Source: a virus
Virus record (IMG/VR): IMGVR_UViG_3300030329_004682
Coordinates: 1-46,995 of that record
Direction: 5' to 3' (one strand)
Length of the DNA: 46,995 nt
Of this stretch, positions 31,108 through 37,584 are shown piece by piece. Numbering within the stretch: the first letter of the stretch is position 1; each line of letters begins with the position of its first letter. The notes below the pieces were generated by a model that did no database searches, was not told where the DNA came from, and saw only the letters and a program-made list of their open reading frames with translations. The translations under genes and the position numbers were made by a program.

Positions 31108-31163
31108 TATAGCGCACACAGAAATAGCACTGGCATGTCCCTGATCGGATTGGTTGGTGCTTT

Positions 31164-31201
31164 GCTCCCGCGAGGCTGGTCCCTTGCGGGGGCTTTTTTT
31201 T
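31164..31201 (+). terminator. Intrinsic terminator after the small XRE gene
   Basis: GCTCCCGC (31164-31171) pairs with GCGGGGGC (31186-31193) with one G:U, and eight T follow. It separates the rightward XRE transcript from the convergent repressor-like gene. The gap 31108-31374 contains this terminator and little else I can assign. Confidence 0.85.
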
Positions 31202-31345
31202 GGCATTAAGCGCAGGTCTGGTCACCCACGCCCCGCCACTAAATCAAGTATGAAATATATGCTACGGGCCGAGCCGTGTCAACTTAAATTTCGTACGTAA
31301 ATGACTCTTCCGCTTGCAGTTACGGTATTTATGCAACCGCGGGGG

Positions 31346-31431
31346 GGTGGGGCGCTTTTGGACCCGCACTATGCTTATTTCTTCCAATTTTTGTGAGTTA
31401 GCGGGGCATTATCGTCCAAAAGCGCCCCACC
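31346..31431. repeat. 17-bp perfect inverted repeat across the end of the long HTH gene
   Basis: GGTGGGGCGCTTTTGGA (31346-31362) and its exact complement (31415-31431) are 52 bases apart. One arm lies in the last codons of the long HTH gene and the other just past its stop codon. In the mRNA it would fold into a long stem bracketing the stop. Confidence 0.75.
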
Positions 31432-32316
31432 GGCATCTTTTAGCGCAATCGGAGTGGATCGCTCACCAGATCCCGCAGAAATATTTTTATCGCCATGACC
31501 GAGGATTCGATGCTTCTCGGAGATTTCGTACGCGTTCCAAAATTTCCGTATCCAGAGCGGCGGCTCGTCTGAGCGCAGTGGCCACATAGGCTGGAGAGAG
31601 ACAATACTGGACACGGTGCGCTCCAATAGCAGACCACTGTGTTCGACGTAATCGGGTATTGTGTCGCTCTCCAAATCTGTAACCCGCGTCTCTGTCATCG
31701 TTGTCAGCGCAACAACTCGCCGCGCCCCTTGCACAAAAATATGAGTAATATCCAAATGCCGATTGTGGTACGGATTGTCTCGCTTCCATGCGGCATTTGC
31801 GCGATTTTCTTCTTCCCAGCTCAAGCCGAGAAGGTCGATGTCGCTGTCGCGCATTGCATCGCTCAGACGACCCCAGTTTTCAATCTCAGTGTTGGCTGCA
31901 ATAGAGGCTTCCACCTCTGCTCCCACCGGCCATCTATCCACTGCGTCTACCGGTATGGTCCTGTCGTTTTTGTCGTACTGCGTGGACGAGCAGCGATAGT
32001 TCGGCGAGATATATTGGCTGGCGGCATCTACGCCCTCGGGGCGTATCTCGCATTGCAGCGTGGCGATGACCGCAGTATCGATGACCTCGACTCCGGTATA
32101 TGTCTGTGGTGCGGGTATTGTCGGAGATACAAGATCTTGCGTGGTGATCCGCAGCTCGCTTGCTATACGTTCCAGCGCTGACCATCGCGCATCAGCCTCG
32201 CCCGAAATCATGCGAGAGATGGCGCGGCGGCTCACGCCGCTACGGCTGGCCAACTCTCGCAAGGACATATTTGCCGATGCCATTGCCACGGTGATGTTTG
32301 TCCCGATATGGTTCAC
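31375..32316 (-). CDS. Long HTH regulator, repressor candidate
   Basis: This 313-residue protein starts at GTG 32316. The N-terminal XRE helix-turn-helix is MSLRELASRSGVSRRAISRM and the rest, about 240 residues, is unassigned. It lacks the S24/LexA Ser-Lys cleavage signature, so it is not a classical SOS-cleaved CI. It is the second gene after promoter site 3, hence probably controlled by the regulon it may itself repress. A 17-bp inverted repeat covers its end. It may sense a different signal. Confidence 0.7.
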   Translation of the reverse strand: MNHIGTNITVAMASANMSLRELASRSGVSRRAISRMISGEADARWSALERIASELRITTQDLVSPTIPAPQTYTGVEVIDTAVIATLQCEIRPEGVDAASQYISPNYRCSSTQYDKNDRTIPVDAVDRWPVGAEVEASIAANTEIENWGRLSDAMRDSDIDLLGLSWEEENRANAAWKRDNPYHNRHLDITHIFVQGARRVVALTTMTETRVTDLESDTIPDYVEHSGLLLERTVSSIVSLQPMWPLRSDEPPLWIRKFWNAYEISEKHRILGHGDKNISAGSGERSTPIALKDAGGALLDDNAPLTHKNWKK

Positions 32317-32349
32317 GGCGCTGCCACTCCATGTGTAGGGTTGTAGGGC

Positions 32350-32733
32350 TTACTCTGTCACTGGCCGGCCTCGCTTGCCACTGGCGATCAACTCCTTGAA
32401 TTTGGCCAAATCCTCGCGGCTGTATGTCCGACTCCCCTGCCCCCCGGTTGCACGCTTGACCCCGATCTGTTCTCGGTCTGCCAGCCTCCTGATCCACGCT
32501 ACCGAGCAATCGAGCTGCGCGGCGATGTCGCTGGTGCTGTAGTAGACCGGTGCGGCCTTGTCGGATTGTTCGGCCAGAGCAGCGTCGAGGTCTCCGAGTA
32601 TCCCCGTTGCGTATCGCAGCGCTCGGCTGGCCTCGATGTCGGTATCGCCGCGGTTGACGCGCTCCTCAATCAACTCCACAAATGCCGCGGCCGAGCGTCG
32701 AGCGCTGGTGATACCATTGTCGCGTTGTAGCAT
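32350..32733 (-). CDS. DNA-binding protein with MerR/excisionase-type HTH
   Basis: This 127-residue protein starts at ATG 32733 with GGAG 9 bases upstream; the frame is open to 32814. A helical N-terminal domain (ARRSAAAFVELIEERVNRGD) is followed by a helix-turn-helix/winged domain (YSTSDIAAQLDCSVAWIRRL, then GSRTYSREDLAKFKEL). The promoter carries the shared operator, so it is in the regulon and is a candidate for the operator-binding repressor or anti-repressor. Confidence 0.75.
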   Translation of the reverse strand: MLQRDNGITSARRSAAAFVELIEERVNRGDTDIEASRALRYATGILGDLDAALAEQSDKAAPVYYSTSDIAAQLDCSVAWIRRLADREQIGVKRATGGQGSRTYSREDLAKFKELIASGKRGRPVTE

Positions 32734-32765
32734 TTTTCTGTTCTCCGTGGTTAGGGTTACCCCTA

Positions 32766-32794
32766 AACGTAGCGATGATCGCTCCAGAGCGCAA
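32766..32794 (-). promoter_or_regulatory. Leftward promoter with regulon operator (site 3)
   Basis: On the minus strand TTGCGC (32789-32794), 17 bp, TACGTT (32766-32771), with a slightly degenerate operator TAGCGATGATCGCTC at 32770-32784. It drives the two regulator genes at 32733 and 32316, implying autoregulation. Confidence 0.7.
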
Positions 32795-32821
32795 GAAAAA
32801 AGCTTCCGCACCAAATTACAA

Positions 32822-33085
32822 CCGTTTTGACACCCGTTTTGACACCGTCAATATACTATACATGTGGGCAGTGGTCAACTTAACATTTTTTCGTTAAGCT
32901 CAAAAGCTGCCCATCCAATTTTGCCTCGTAACTGGCCGTAAAAACAATAGTTTGCGAAGTGGCCAAATCCAAAAGCTGCCCATCAAATCGATTTTTCGCC
33001 CATACATTTTCGTTTCGTAACCTCGTAAATAAACAGGCACTTGCAGAGTGGCGATTTTGCATTCTCGCCCATCTTATTAAGAATA
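32822..33085. repeat. AT-rich repeat region, candidate replication origin or regulator target
   Basis: The gap 32734-33236 has no gene I support. It holds CCGTTTTGACAC twice in tandem (32822-32833, 32834-32845) and an inverted repeat CTTAAC/GTTAAG (32879-32884, 32893-32898). An exact 15-bp repeat CAAAAGCTGCCCATC lies at 32901-32915 and 32970-32984. Further GCCCAT copies lie near 32999 and 33068. AT-rich stretches run from about 33076 to 33115. It sits between divergent operator-bearing promoters. Iteron-like origins have this look, but no initiator site is proven. Confidence 0.45.
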
Positions 33086-33165
33086 AATAGAGTAATTAGT
33101 TATTAATTATATAGCTCCCGTTTTTCGGTTCTTGAAAAAAAGTGCGGATATCCCAAAAAAAGAAC

Positions 33166-33194
33166 TTGCATAGAGTAGCGTTCATCGCTATATT
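33166..33194 (+). promoter_or_regulatory. Rightward promoter with regulon operator (site 4)
   Basis: TTGCAT (33166-33171), 17 bp, TATATT (33189-33194), operator TAGCGTTCATCGCTA at 33176-33190, and an upstream A-tract with AGAAC. It drives the rightward early unit that starts at 33237. Confidence 0.85.
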
Positions 33195-33236
33195 ATTATC
33201 AGCAACAAGTAAACAACCCAAACACGGAGAGCAAGA

Positions 33237-33473
33237 ATGAGCCATCGCACTGAAAGCACACTCATCGAAAGCGGAGTCGAGGCAGTGAAGGATATCATCA
33301 AGGTCTACGAACTCAATCCCACCCCGGCTTTCAAGATGTGGAAAGAGCGCACAACGGCTGGTCCCGCGGTACGCCGCGAGGTCTACAAGCGGGTGACCAC
33401 ATCGAACGATGGCCACTACAACGTCAACCACGGCACCGGCACCGCTTGCTGGAACGTCGAGGACTACTTCTAA
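33237..33473 (+). CDS. Orphan early protein 1 of the rightward block
   Basis: This 78-residue protein has GGAGAGCAAGA before the ATG. It has a charged N-terminal half (SHRTESTLIESGVEAVKDII) and a Tyr/Trp-rich C-terminal half ending GHYNVNHGTGTACWNVEDYF. It has no recognised domain. It is the first gene of the rightward regulon and so likely expressed at once after derepression; such genes often act on the host. Confidence 0.7.
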   Translation: MSHRTESTLIESGVEAVKDIIKVYELNPTPAFKMWKERTTAGPAVRREVYKRVTTSNDGHYNVNHGTGTACWNVEDYF

Positions 33474-33485
33474 GCACCCAACCTC

Positions 33486-33507
33486 GGGCGGGGCTTCGGC
33501 CTCGCCC
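33486..33507 (+). other. C(UUCG)G tetraloop hairpin 1
   Basis: GGGCGGGGC (33486-33494), TTCG, then GCCTCGCCC (33499-33507). It lies between two early genes and has no T-run. The same kind of hairpin recurs at three more intergenic gaps in this block. Confidence 0.75.
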
Positions 33508-33530
33508 ACCCCAAGCCAAGGAGAGCCGCC

Positions 33531-33806
33531 ATGCTCAACAAGTCCCTACCCCATCCCAACGATCTGCCGGCTTGCACCGGCTCGACGGACGAGGTCAAAG
33601 TCGTCTCTCAGTATCACATCGACAAAAGCATGTATGGAGACAGCCGGCCGAGCTGGGAACAGATGTCGGAGGACACGCAGCGCTGGTGCGCCGATTATTC
33701 AGCCAGCTACTACGCAGCGCCGAAGGGAGATTTCTTCCTCCGCTGCGCCATCGATACGGCGAGGGCCGAGGGCAATAAAATCGTCGTAGTCGAGAATTTG
33801 AGTTAA
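33531..33806 (+). CDS. Orphan early protein 2 of the rightward block
   Basis: This 91-residue protein is preceded by AAGGAGAGCCGCC. It has a Trp/Tyr-rich middle (MSEDTQRWCADYSASYYAAP) and an end GNKIVVVENLS. No domain is recognised. It is short, acidic and soluble, consistent with a host-interacting early phage protein. A tetraloop hairpin separates it from the upstream gene, and a fresh promoter follows it. Confidence 0.7.
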   Translation: MLNKSLPHPNDLPACTGSTDEVKVVSQYHIDKSMYGDSRPSWEQMSEDTQRWCADYSASYYAAPKGDFFLRCAIDTARAEGNKIVVVENLS

Positions 33807-33814
33807 AAAAGAAC

Positions 33815-33843
33815 TTGACAAGTAGCGATGAACGCTATATATT
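33815..33843 (+). promoter_or_regulatory. Rightward promoter with regulon operator (site 5)
   Basis: TTGACA (33815-33820), 17 bp, TATATT (33838-33843), operator TAGCGATGAACGCTA at 33823-33837. It begins just after the stop of the 33531 gene, giving the 33890 gene its own start of transcription. Confidence 0.85.
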
Positions 33844-33889
33844 TGAGGTAGATTGAAAAACGCAGCACACACCCACAAGGAGAGCCGCC

Positions 33890-34198
33890 ATGATCGACCA
33901 GAAAACTCAACTCACCGTCACGATTCGCCCCAACGAAAAAGAGAAGTACAACGCCAAGCTCTTCGTGATGGTCGAGCTGGATGGCCAGAAGATGCGGGGC
34001 TACGCGGACACCGAGATACAGGCCGCGGCCGTAGTCGCACAGGCCACCGCGGCTTTGCTGGGCCAGCAGCAGAGCGAACCGCAGATCGCGGAAGAGATCG
34101 AGGCCGAAAAGGTCGAGGCGCAGCCAGATGAGCCGACTCACTCGATGGACGATCTACTGGACCCCTTCCTCGATGACGATGCCCAGAAAGGAGCGTAG
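33890..34198 (+). CDS. Orphan early acidic protein 3
   Basis: This 102-residue protein is preceded by AAGGAGAGCCGCC. A basic N-terminal strand (LTVTIRPNEKEKYNAK), then a region with MVELDGQKMRGYADTEIQAA, and a strongly acidic C-terminal half (AEEIEAEKVEAQPDEPTH, DDLLDPFLDDD). Acidic tails like this are typical of DNA mimic or inhibitor proteins, though that is only a suggestion here. Confidence 0.7.
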   Translation: MIDQKTQLTVTIRPNEKEKYNAKLFVMVELDGQKMRGYADTEIQAAAVVAQATAALLGQQQSEPQIAEEIEAEKVEAQPDEPTHSMDDLLDPFLDDDAQKGA

Positions 34199-34216
34199 GC
34201 ATCGCAGCACCAGCCG

Positions 34217-34236
34217 GCAGGGGCTTCGGCCCCTGC
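34217..34236 (+). other. C(UUCG)G tetraloop hairpin 2
   Basis: GCAGGGGC (34217-34224) pairs perfectly with GCCCCTGC (34229-34236) across TTCG. It sits between the 33890 and 34267 genes. No T-run follows. Confidence 0.75.
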
Positions 34237-34266
34237 TCCACTAAAACACCGATCAGGGAGATGTAA

Positions 34267-34560
34267 ATGGATCTTTTACGTTTGGACTTTGTACCCGGTG
34301 ACATCGTGATGATGTCTACCGACCACTTCAACGCAGAGGATTGCGGTGGAGACATGAGGTTTCGACTCGCGGGGGATACGTTTGGAATGAAAGCAAGCGC
34401 AAACGGTTCCTGTTGCGTCGGAGAGTGGCTCGTTGACCGAGAGTATTGTCGGGTCGAGCGGTGGCAGATCGATTTTGACGCAACGTCCGACCTGTGGGCC
34501 GCGCAGGGCAGGGAGGCACTGCAAACGAAGCACCATGTAGAATATGGAGACGAGCAGTAG
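34267..34560 (+). CDS. Orphan early protein 4
   Basis: This 97-residue protein has GGGAG about 6 bases before the ATG. It is compact, with Cys at positions suggesting a metal or disulfide site (AEDCGGDMRFRLAGD, GSCCVGEW, EYCRVERW). It is not a recognised family. The last part is soluble and acidic. It lies between two tetraloop hairpins. Confidence 0.7.
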   Translation: MDLLRLDFVPGDIVMMSTDHFNAEDCGGDMRFRLAGDTFGMKASANGSCCVGEWLVDREYCRVERWQIDFDATSDLWAAQGREALQTKHHVEYGDEQ

Positions 34561-34574
34561 ATAAGTGCGCCAAT

Positions 34575-34598
34575 GGGCGGGGGCTTCGGCCCCCGCCC
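34575..34598 (+). other. C(UUCG)G tetraloop hairpin 3
   Basis: GGGCGGGGGC (34575-34584) pairs perfectly with GCCCCCGCCC (34589-34598) across TTCG, a 10-bp stem. It precedes the membrane-anchored HTH gene. Only TT follows. Confidence 0.75.
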
Positions 34599-34627
34599 TT
34601 CAAATCCAATCCGATCAGGAGAGATGT

Positions 34628-35332
34628 ATGACCATTATGGCAGATCAAAGCAAGCGAAAGTGGAGCGGTGCCGAGCCGCAGCACGCTGTACCCCCATCCC
34701 CGGTTTCGCCCGTCGAGGTCGTAAAAATTCTTGACGAGCCGGCCGAGGGCTTCCACCGCGAACGGATCAAGCCCAGCGCGGGTTTGCTCAAAGACCTACG
34801 GACGTACCTCAAATTCAATATGCGCGAGATGGCTTTGGCGCTGGAGATCTCAACCGGCCACTACTGCAATCTTGAGCGCGGCGTGAGCGCCATCCCCAAA
34901 AAGCCGCGGAACTACGGCAACACGCGGCATCTGCGGGAGCGGATCAGGGATCTGGCAGCGCATGTCAGCCAGCACGATGAGCTGCCGCCCGAGATGCTGG
35001 AGCGACTCACCGCGCCAGCGCCGGCCGAACAGACGGTGGAACAGGAGCCGGTGGAGCAGCCGGCGCAGACACGCGACGAGGTCTACGAGGCCGAGAAGCG
35101 CCAGCCGCACGAACGGCTGACGCTGCGTTGCTCTCCCGATGTCGCGGCCGAGTTTCGCCAGACAGCGATTGACGAGAATCGCCGGCAGTACGAGGTCTTC
35201 GATGATATGTTCCGCAGCTACAGGGACAGCGGTACCCCGGCACCGAGTCATCGCGGCCGAATCGCGGCAATAGCTACCGCGGCCGCTGCGGCCGGCATCG
35301 GCATCGGCATCGCACTGGCACCATTGATCTAA
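34628..35332 (+). CDS. Membrane-anchored HTH protein with RHH-like segment
   Basis: This 234-residue protein starts at ATG 34628 with AGGAGAGATGT before it; the frame is open to 34565. Residues about 55-100 form an XRE-like helix-turn-helix (KFNMREMALALEISTGHYCN). An acidic, Gln/Glu/Ala-rich linker follows. Residues about 150-195 (ERLTLRCSPDVAAEFRQTA, DENRRQYEVFDDMFRSYRDS) look like a small helical, ribbon-helix-helix-type module. The last 24 residues form a hydrophobic helix (IAAIATAAAAAGIGIGIALA). A DNA-binding protein with a C-terminal anchor is unusual in phages and could tether DNA to the membrane. Confidence 0.7.
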   Translation: MTIMADQSKRKWSGAEPQHAVPPSPVSPVEVVKILDEPAEGFHRERIKPSAGLLKDLRTYLKFNMREMALALEISTGHYCNLERGVSAIPKKPRNYGNTRHLRERIRDLAAHVSQHDELPPEMLERLTAPAPAEQTVEQEPVEQPAQTRDEVYEAEKRQPHERLTLRCSPDVAAEFRQTAIDENRRQYEVFDDMFRSYRDSGTPAPSHRGRIAAIATAAAAAGIGIGIALAPLI

Positions 35333-35340
35333 TCCATCGG

Positions 35341-35374
35341 GATCGGGCTGGCGGCTTCAACTGTCAGCTCGATC
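35341..35374 (+). other. Hairpin after the membrane-anchored HTH gene
   Basis: GATCGGGCTG (35341-35350) pairs with CAGCTCGATC (35365-35374), with one G:U pair. No T-run. It lies in the short gap before the DUF3846-like gene. Confidence 0.55.
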
Positions 35375-35395
35375 CCCTACCAAACCGAGGACACT

Positions 35396-35692
35396 ATGGC
35401 CAAAAAAATCACGATGACAATCATCCCGGCAGACGGTGCCGGCGAGATCGAAGAACGGACGATCACCGAATGCCCCGCGCTGGAGGAATTGCAGCAGCTG
35501 GTAGGCGGCTACATCGAGCTGGTCAAGGTCCGCGTGGCCGGCCGAGCTACCGAGATGATCTGCGACGAGGACGGAGAGCGGAAACAGTTGACGGTCAACA
35601 ACAGGGCGCTGGATCGCATCGAGGCAACGGCCAGCTACATGCCAACGCTGGTCGGGCCTGTGGTGATTTTCTCGGAGCCGGTGCTGGCGTAA
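35396..35692 (+). CDS. DUF3846-like protein
   Basis: This 98-residue protein carries ALEELQQLVGGYIELVKV, MICDEDGERKQLTVNNRALD and VGPVVIFSEPVLA, in the order of the DUF3846 family seen in phages and plasmids. The family function is unknown. It is soluble and probably a single small domain. The family call is from recognised phrases, not a search. Confidence 0.75.
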   Translation: MAKKITMTIIPADGAGEIEERTITECPALEELQQLVGGYIELVKVRVAGRATEMICDEDGERKQLTVNNRALDRIEATASYMPTLVGPVVIFSEPVLA

Positions 35693-35721
35693 AAAAAGTT
35701 TGATTGGGGGCAAAAAAGAAC

Positions 35722-35750
35722 TTGCATATAGTAGCGATCATCGCTATATT
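35722..35750 (+). promoter_or_regulatory. Rightward promoter with regulon operator (site 6)
   Basis: TTGCAT (35722-35727), 17 bp, TATATT (35745-35750), operator TAGCGATCATCGCTA at 35732-35746, a nearly perfect palindrome. AAAAAAGAAC precedes the -35, as at sites 4 and 5. It drives the genes from 35797 on. Confidence 0.85.
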
Positions 35751-35796
35751 AAGGTCAGTTGAGAGACGGAACACACACCAAGCAAGGAGAGCCGCC

Positions 35797-36039
35797 ATGA
35801 AAGACAAGACCCCCGCCTACTACGTCGAGATCCGCAGCCCCGGCCACTTCCCCACTGACTTGATCTACGACTACAAGCGTCACGGCAAGCCCACGGACGC
35901 AGTAGCCGCCGAGATGCTGGAAGTCTACGGCCCAGAGATGGGCGAGATCGACACGCTCCAGATCATCCGCAACACCGGCTCCGATAAGGGCGAAGTCGTA
36001 GCCTCGGCCACCGGGACCATCACTCTGACCATCAACTAA
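35797..36039 (+). CDS. Orphan early protein 5
   Basis: This 80-residue protein is preceded by AAGGAGAGCCGCC; the frame is open to 35704. The sequence (PAYYVEIRSPGHFPTDLI, DTLQIIRNTGSDKGEVVA) suggests a small alpha/beta domain. It has no recognised family. It is first in the unit driven by promoter site 6. Confidence 0.7.
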   Translation: MKDKTPAYYVEIRSPGHFPTDLIYDYKRHGKPTDAVAAEMLEVYGPEMGEIDTLQIIRNTGSDKGEVVASATGTITLTIN

Positions 36040-36046
36040 ATCGCAG

Positions 36047-36068
36047 GGGCGGGGCTTCGGCCTCGCCC
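36047..36068 (+). other. C(UUCG)G tetraloop hairpin 4
   Basis: GGGCGGGGC (36047-36055), TTCG, then GCCTCGCCC (36060-36068), the same stem sequence as hairpin 1. It precedes the 36092 gene and has no T-run. Confidence 0.75.
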
Positions 36069-36091
36069 ACCACCTATCAAGGAGAGCCGCC

Positions 36092-36334
36092 ATGACTTAC
36101 GCAGAGACTAAAAAAGCGCAGCAAAAACTCGTAGAAAACTTACGAGATCGTCTTGAGGTGATTGAGGACAATGAAGAGATCGCGGACTTGGCCAGCCAGT
36201 ACGCAAACGCAGCTTGCGATTACTTTGACACCGCATCATTGGATGGCGCGATATATGATTCGCGGGGATACTGGTGGAGCATTGGCCAGCTAAAAGAATT
36301 TATCGATTGGGCAGAGAAACGCCTCGGACTTTAA
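36092..36334 (+). CDS. Orphan early protein 6
   Basis: This 80-residue, mostly helical protein (KAQQKLVENLRDRLEVIEDN, LASQYANAACDYFDTAS) has a Trp pair near the end (YWWSIGQLKEFIDW). It carries the AAGGAGAGCCGCC leader. No domain is recognised. The leader continues upstream with CCTATC, as at the next gene. Confidence 0.7.
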   Translation: MTYAETKKAQQKLVENLRDRLEVIEDNEEIADLASQYANAACDYFDTASLDGAIYDSRGYWWSIGQLKEFIDWAEKRLGL

Positions 36335-36361
36335 TCCACCCACCTATCAAGGAGAGCCGCC

Positions 36362-37456
36362 ATGCAACTGCTCGATACTACTAACACGATGATCGCAGAC
36401 AATCGCCTTCCAGACAGCAGTGGAGTGACTACCTACACGATGATCGCAGACGCAAAGCTGGACCTGACGCAGATCGAAATCGCCCCGCAGACCCACGGAG
36501 CCGTGGCCGCGTACGCCGGCGTGATGCACCATCTGCAAGCAGACATTCCCGTCTGGGTGAGGCTGACCGCTTCCGCTGGCCGGCAGACCATCGAGGTCAA
36601 AGCGCTGTATCTGGATCACCTGACCCCCGCCGATCTGCCGGCGAATCCGTCCGAGTCGGCAGAGGTCGTGGTCGATGATGATGTCGCTACCGTAGCCGGC
36701 CGCTGCGTGACCCACAGCTACTGCGAGCAGCTGACGCTGACGATGAGGCGCACCACGCTCGACGTTGAGCCGGGTGATTGGACATTTGCGCTGTCGGGGG
36801 ATGGCGCAAACGTCTGCTACACGACAGTAGTGGACAAGCTCGATCTCCAGCTCAGTACGATGGCCGCGATGCGCGATCTGGCCATAGCTATCAGCGCGAA
36901 CAACACCCTATCAGCGACACGGCTGACGGACACGCTGGCCGAGATGCGAGACGAGCTGGTCAAATCGCATGAGCGTGGAGTATACGGGGCAATGGTCCGC
37001 GGCAAGGCTATCGGTGCGATCATGGATCTGGCACAGGCAGAGATCTCGATCAAGATGGCCGAGGCCGGCCAGTCGATGTCCGAGATCGTCACACGCTCCG
37101 GGGTGACACCGCGAGAACAGGCGGCACTCGCCGGCCAGATCGTAGATTGCGCTTCGCCACAGATGCCGTTTTCGGGCAAGGAGTTGTATCGGCACCTGAC
37201 CGGCCGCGACACCTTTTACGTGGCCGAGAAGCGGCTCCAGAAGAAGATCGATGCGGCTGGTCTGCGGCTGCACGATGTCCGCAACACCGGCTGTCTGCTG
37301 GGGGATCGGATGACCGAGCGATTGGAGCAGCTGTGCATCGAGATGGCGCACAGCGATGCGATCTACGAGGATCACCAGCGCGACATCTACGACGAGGCCG
37401 AAGCCGACCACCACGACAACGTCAAGGCCGAAGCCGAGGCCGAGATGGCAGCGTAG
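36362..37456 (+). CDS. Unknown 364-residue protein at the end of the early block
   Basis: This 364-residue acidic protein begins MQLLDTTNTMIADNRLPD after AAGGAGAGCCGCC. An N-terminal beta-rich half (ADIPVWVRLTASAGRQTIEV) and a helical C-terminal half (MRDELVKSHERGVYGAMVRG and onward). It ends in an acidic tail. I do not recognise the family. By size it could be an early enzyme or a host-takeover factor. It is followed by a terminator and the second late promoter motif, so it ends the early unit. Confidence 0.7.
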   Translation: MQLLDTTNTMIADNRLPDSSGVTTYTMIADAKLDLTQIEIAPQTHGAVAAYAGVMHHLQADIPVWVRLTASAGRQTIEVKALYLDHLTPADLPANPSESAEVVVDDDVATVAGRCVTHSYCEQLTLTMRRTTLDVEPGDWTFALSGDGANVCYTTVVDKLDLQLSTMAAMRDLAIAISANNTLSATRLTDTLAEMRDELVKSHERGVYGAMVRGKAIGAIMDLAQAEISIKMAEAGQSMSEIVTRSGVTPREQAALAGQIVDCASPQMPFSGKELYRHLTGRDTFYVAEKRLQKKIDAAGLRLHDVRNTGCLLGDRMTERLEQLCIEMAHSDAIYEDHQRDIYDEAEADHHDNVKAEAEAEMAA

Positions 37457-37475
37457 CAAGACGAGGTGTGGGGAG

Positions 37476-37509
37476 AAGGGGCTGGCTTTCGGGCTGGCCC
37501 CTTTTTTTT
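37476..37509 (+). terminator. Intrinsic terminator closing the early rightward unit
   Basis: AAGGGGC (37476-37482) pairs with GCCCCTT (37497-37503) and a run of eight T starts at 37502. It separates early transcription from the late promoter region that follows at 37529. Confidence 0.85.
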
Positions 37510-37528
37510 GCCCTTGACAAACATTCCG

Positions 37529-37551
37529 TGCCGCGCCGATCCTCATATACG
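37529..37551 (+). promoter_or_regulatory. Candidate late promoter motif, copy 2 (before amidase)
   Basis: TGCCGCGCCGAT at 37529-37540 and TATACG at 37546-37551, with the same 5-base gap as copy 1 at 4909. A TTGACA at 37514-37519 lies 26 bases before the TATA box, too far for a standard promoter. The motif heads the longest late operon (amidase, methyltransferase, packaging, head). Confidence 0.6.
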
Positions 37552-37584
37552 AGGGACCAGCCTCGATTAACAAGGATCAGGGAC

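Noticed and set aside
32880-33062. Minus-strand frame of 60 codons in the repeat region
   Set aside because: It has no convincing ribosome site. Its repeated DGQLL phrases only reflect the 15-bp DNA repeats underneath.
37514-37551. A standard sigma70 promoter using TTGACA at 37514
   Set aside because: The gap to the TATA box is 26 bases, and the other late copy at 4909 keeps the 12-mer, not a TTGACA at the same distance. The conserved 12-mer is the better signal.
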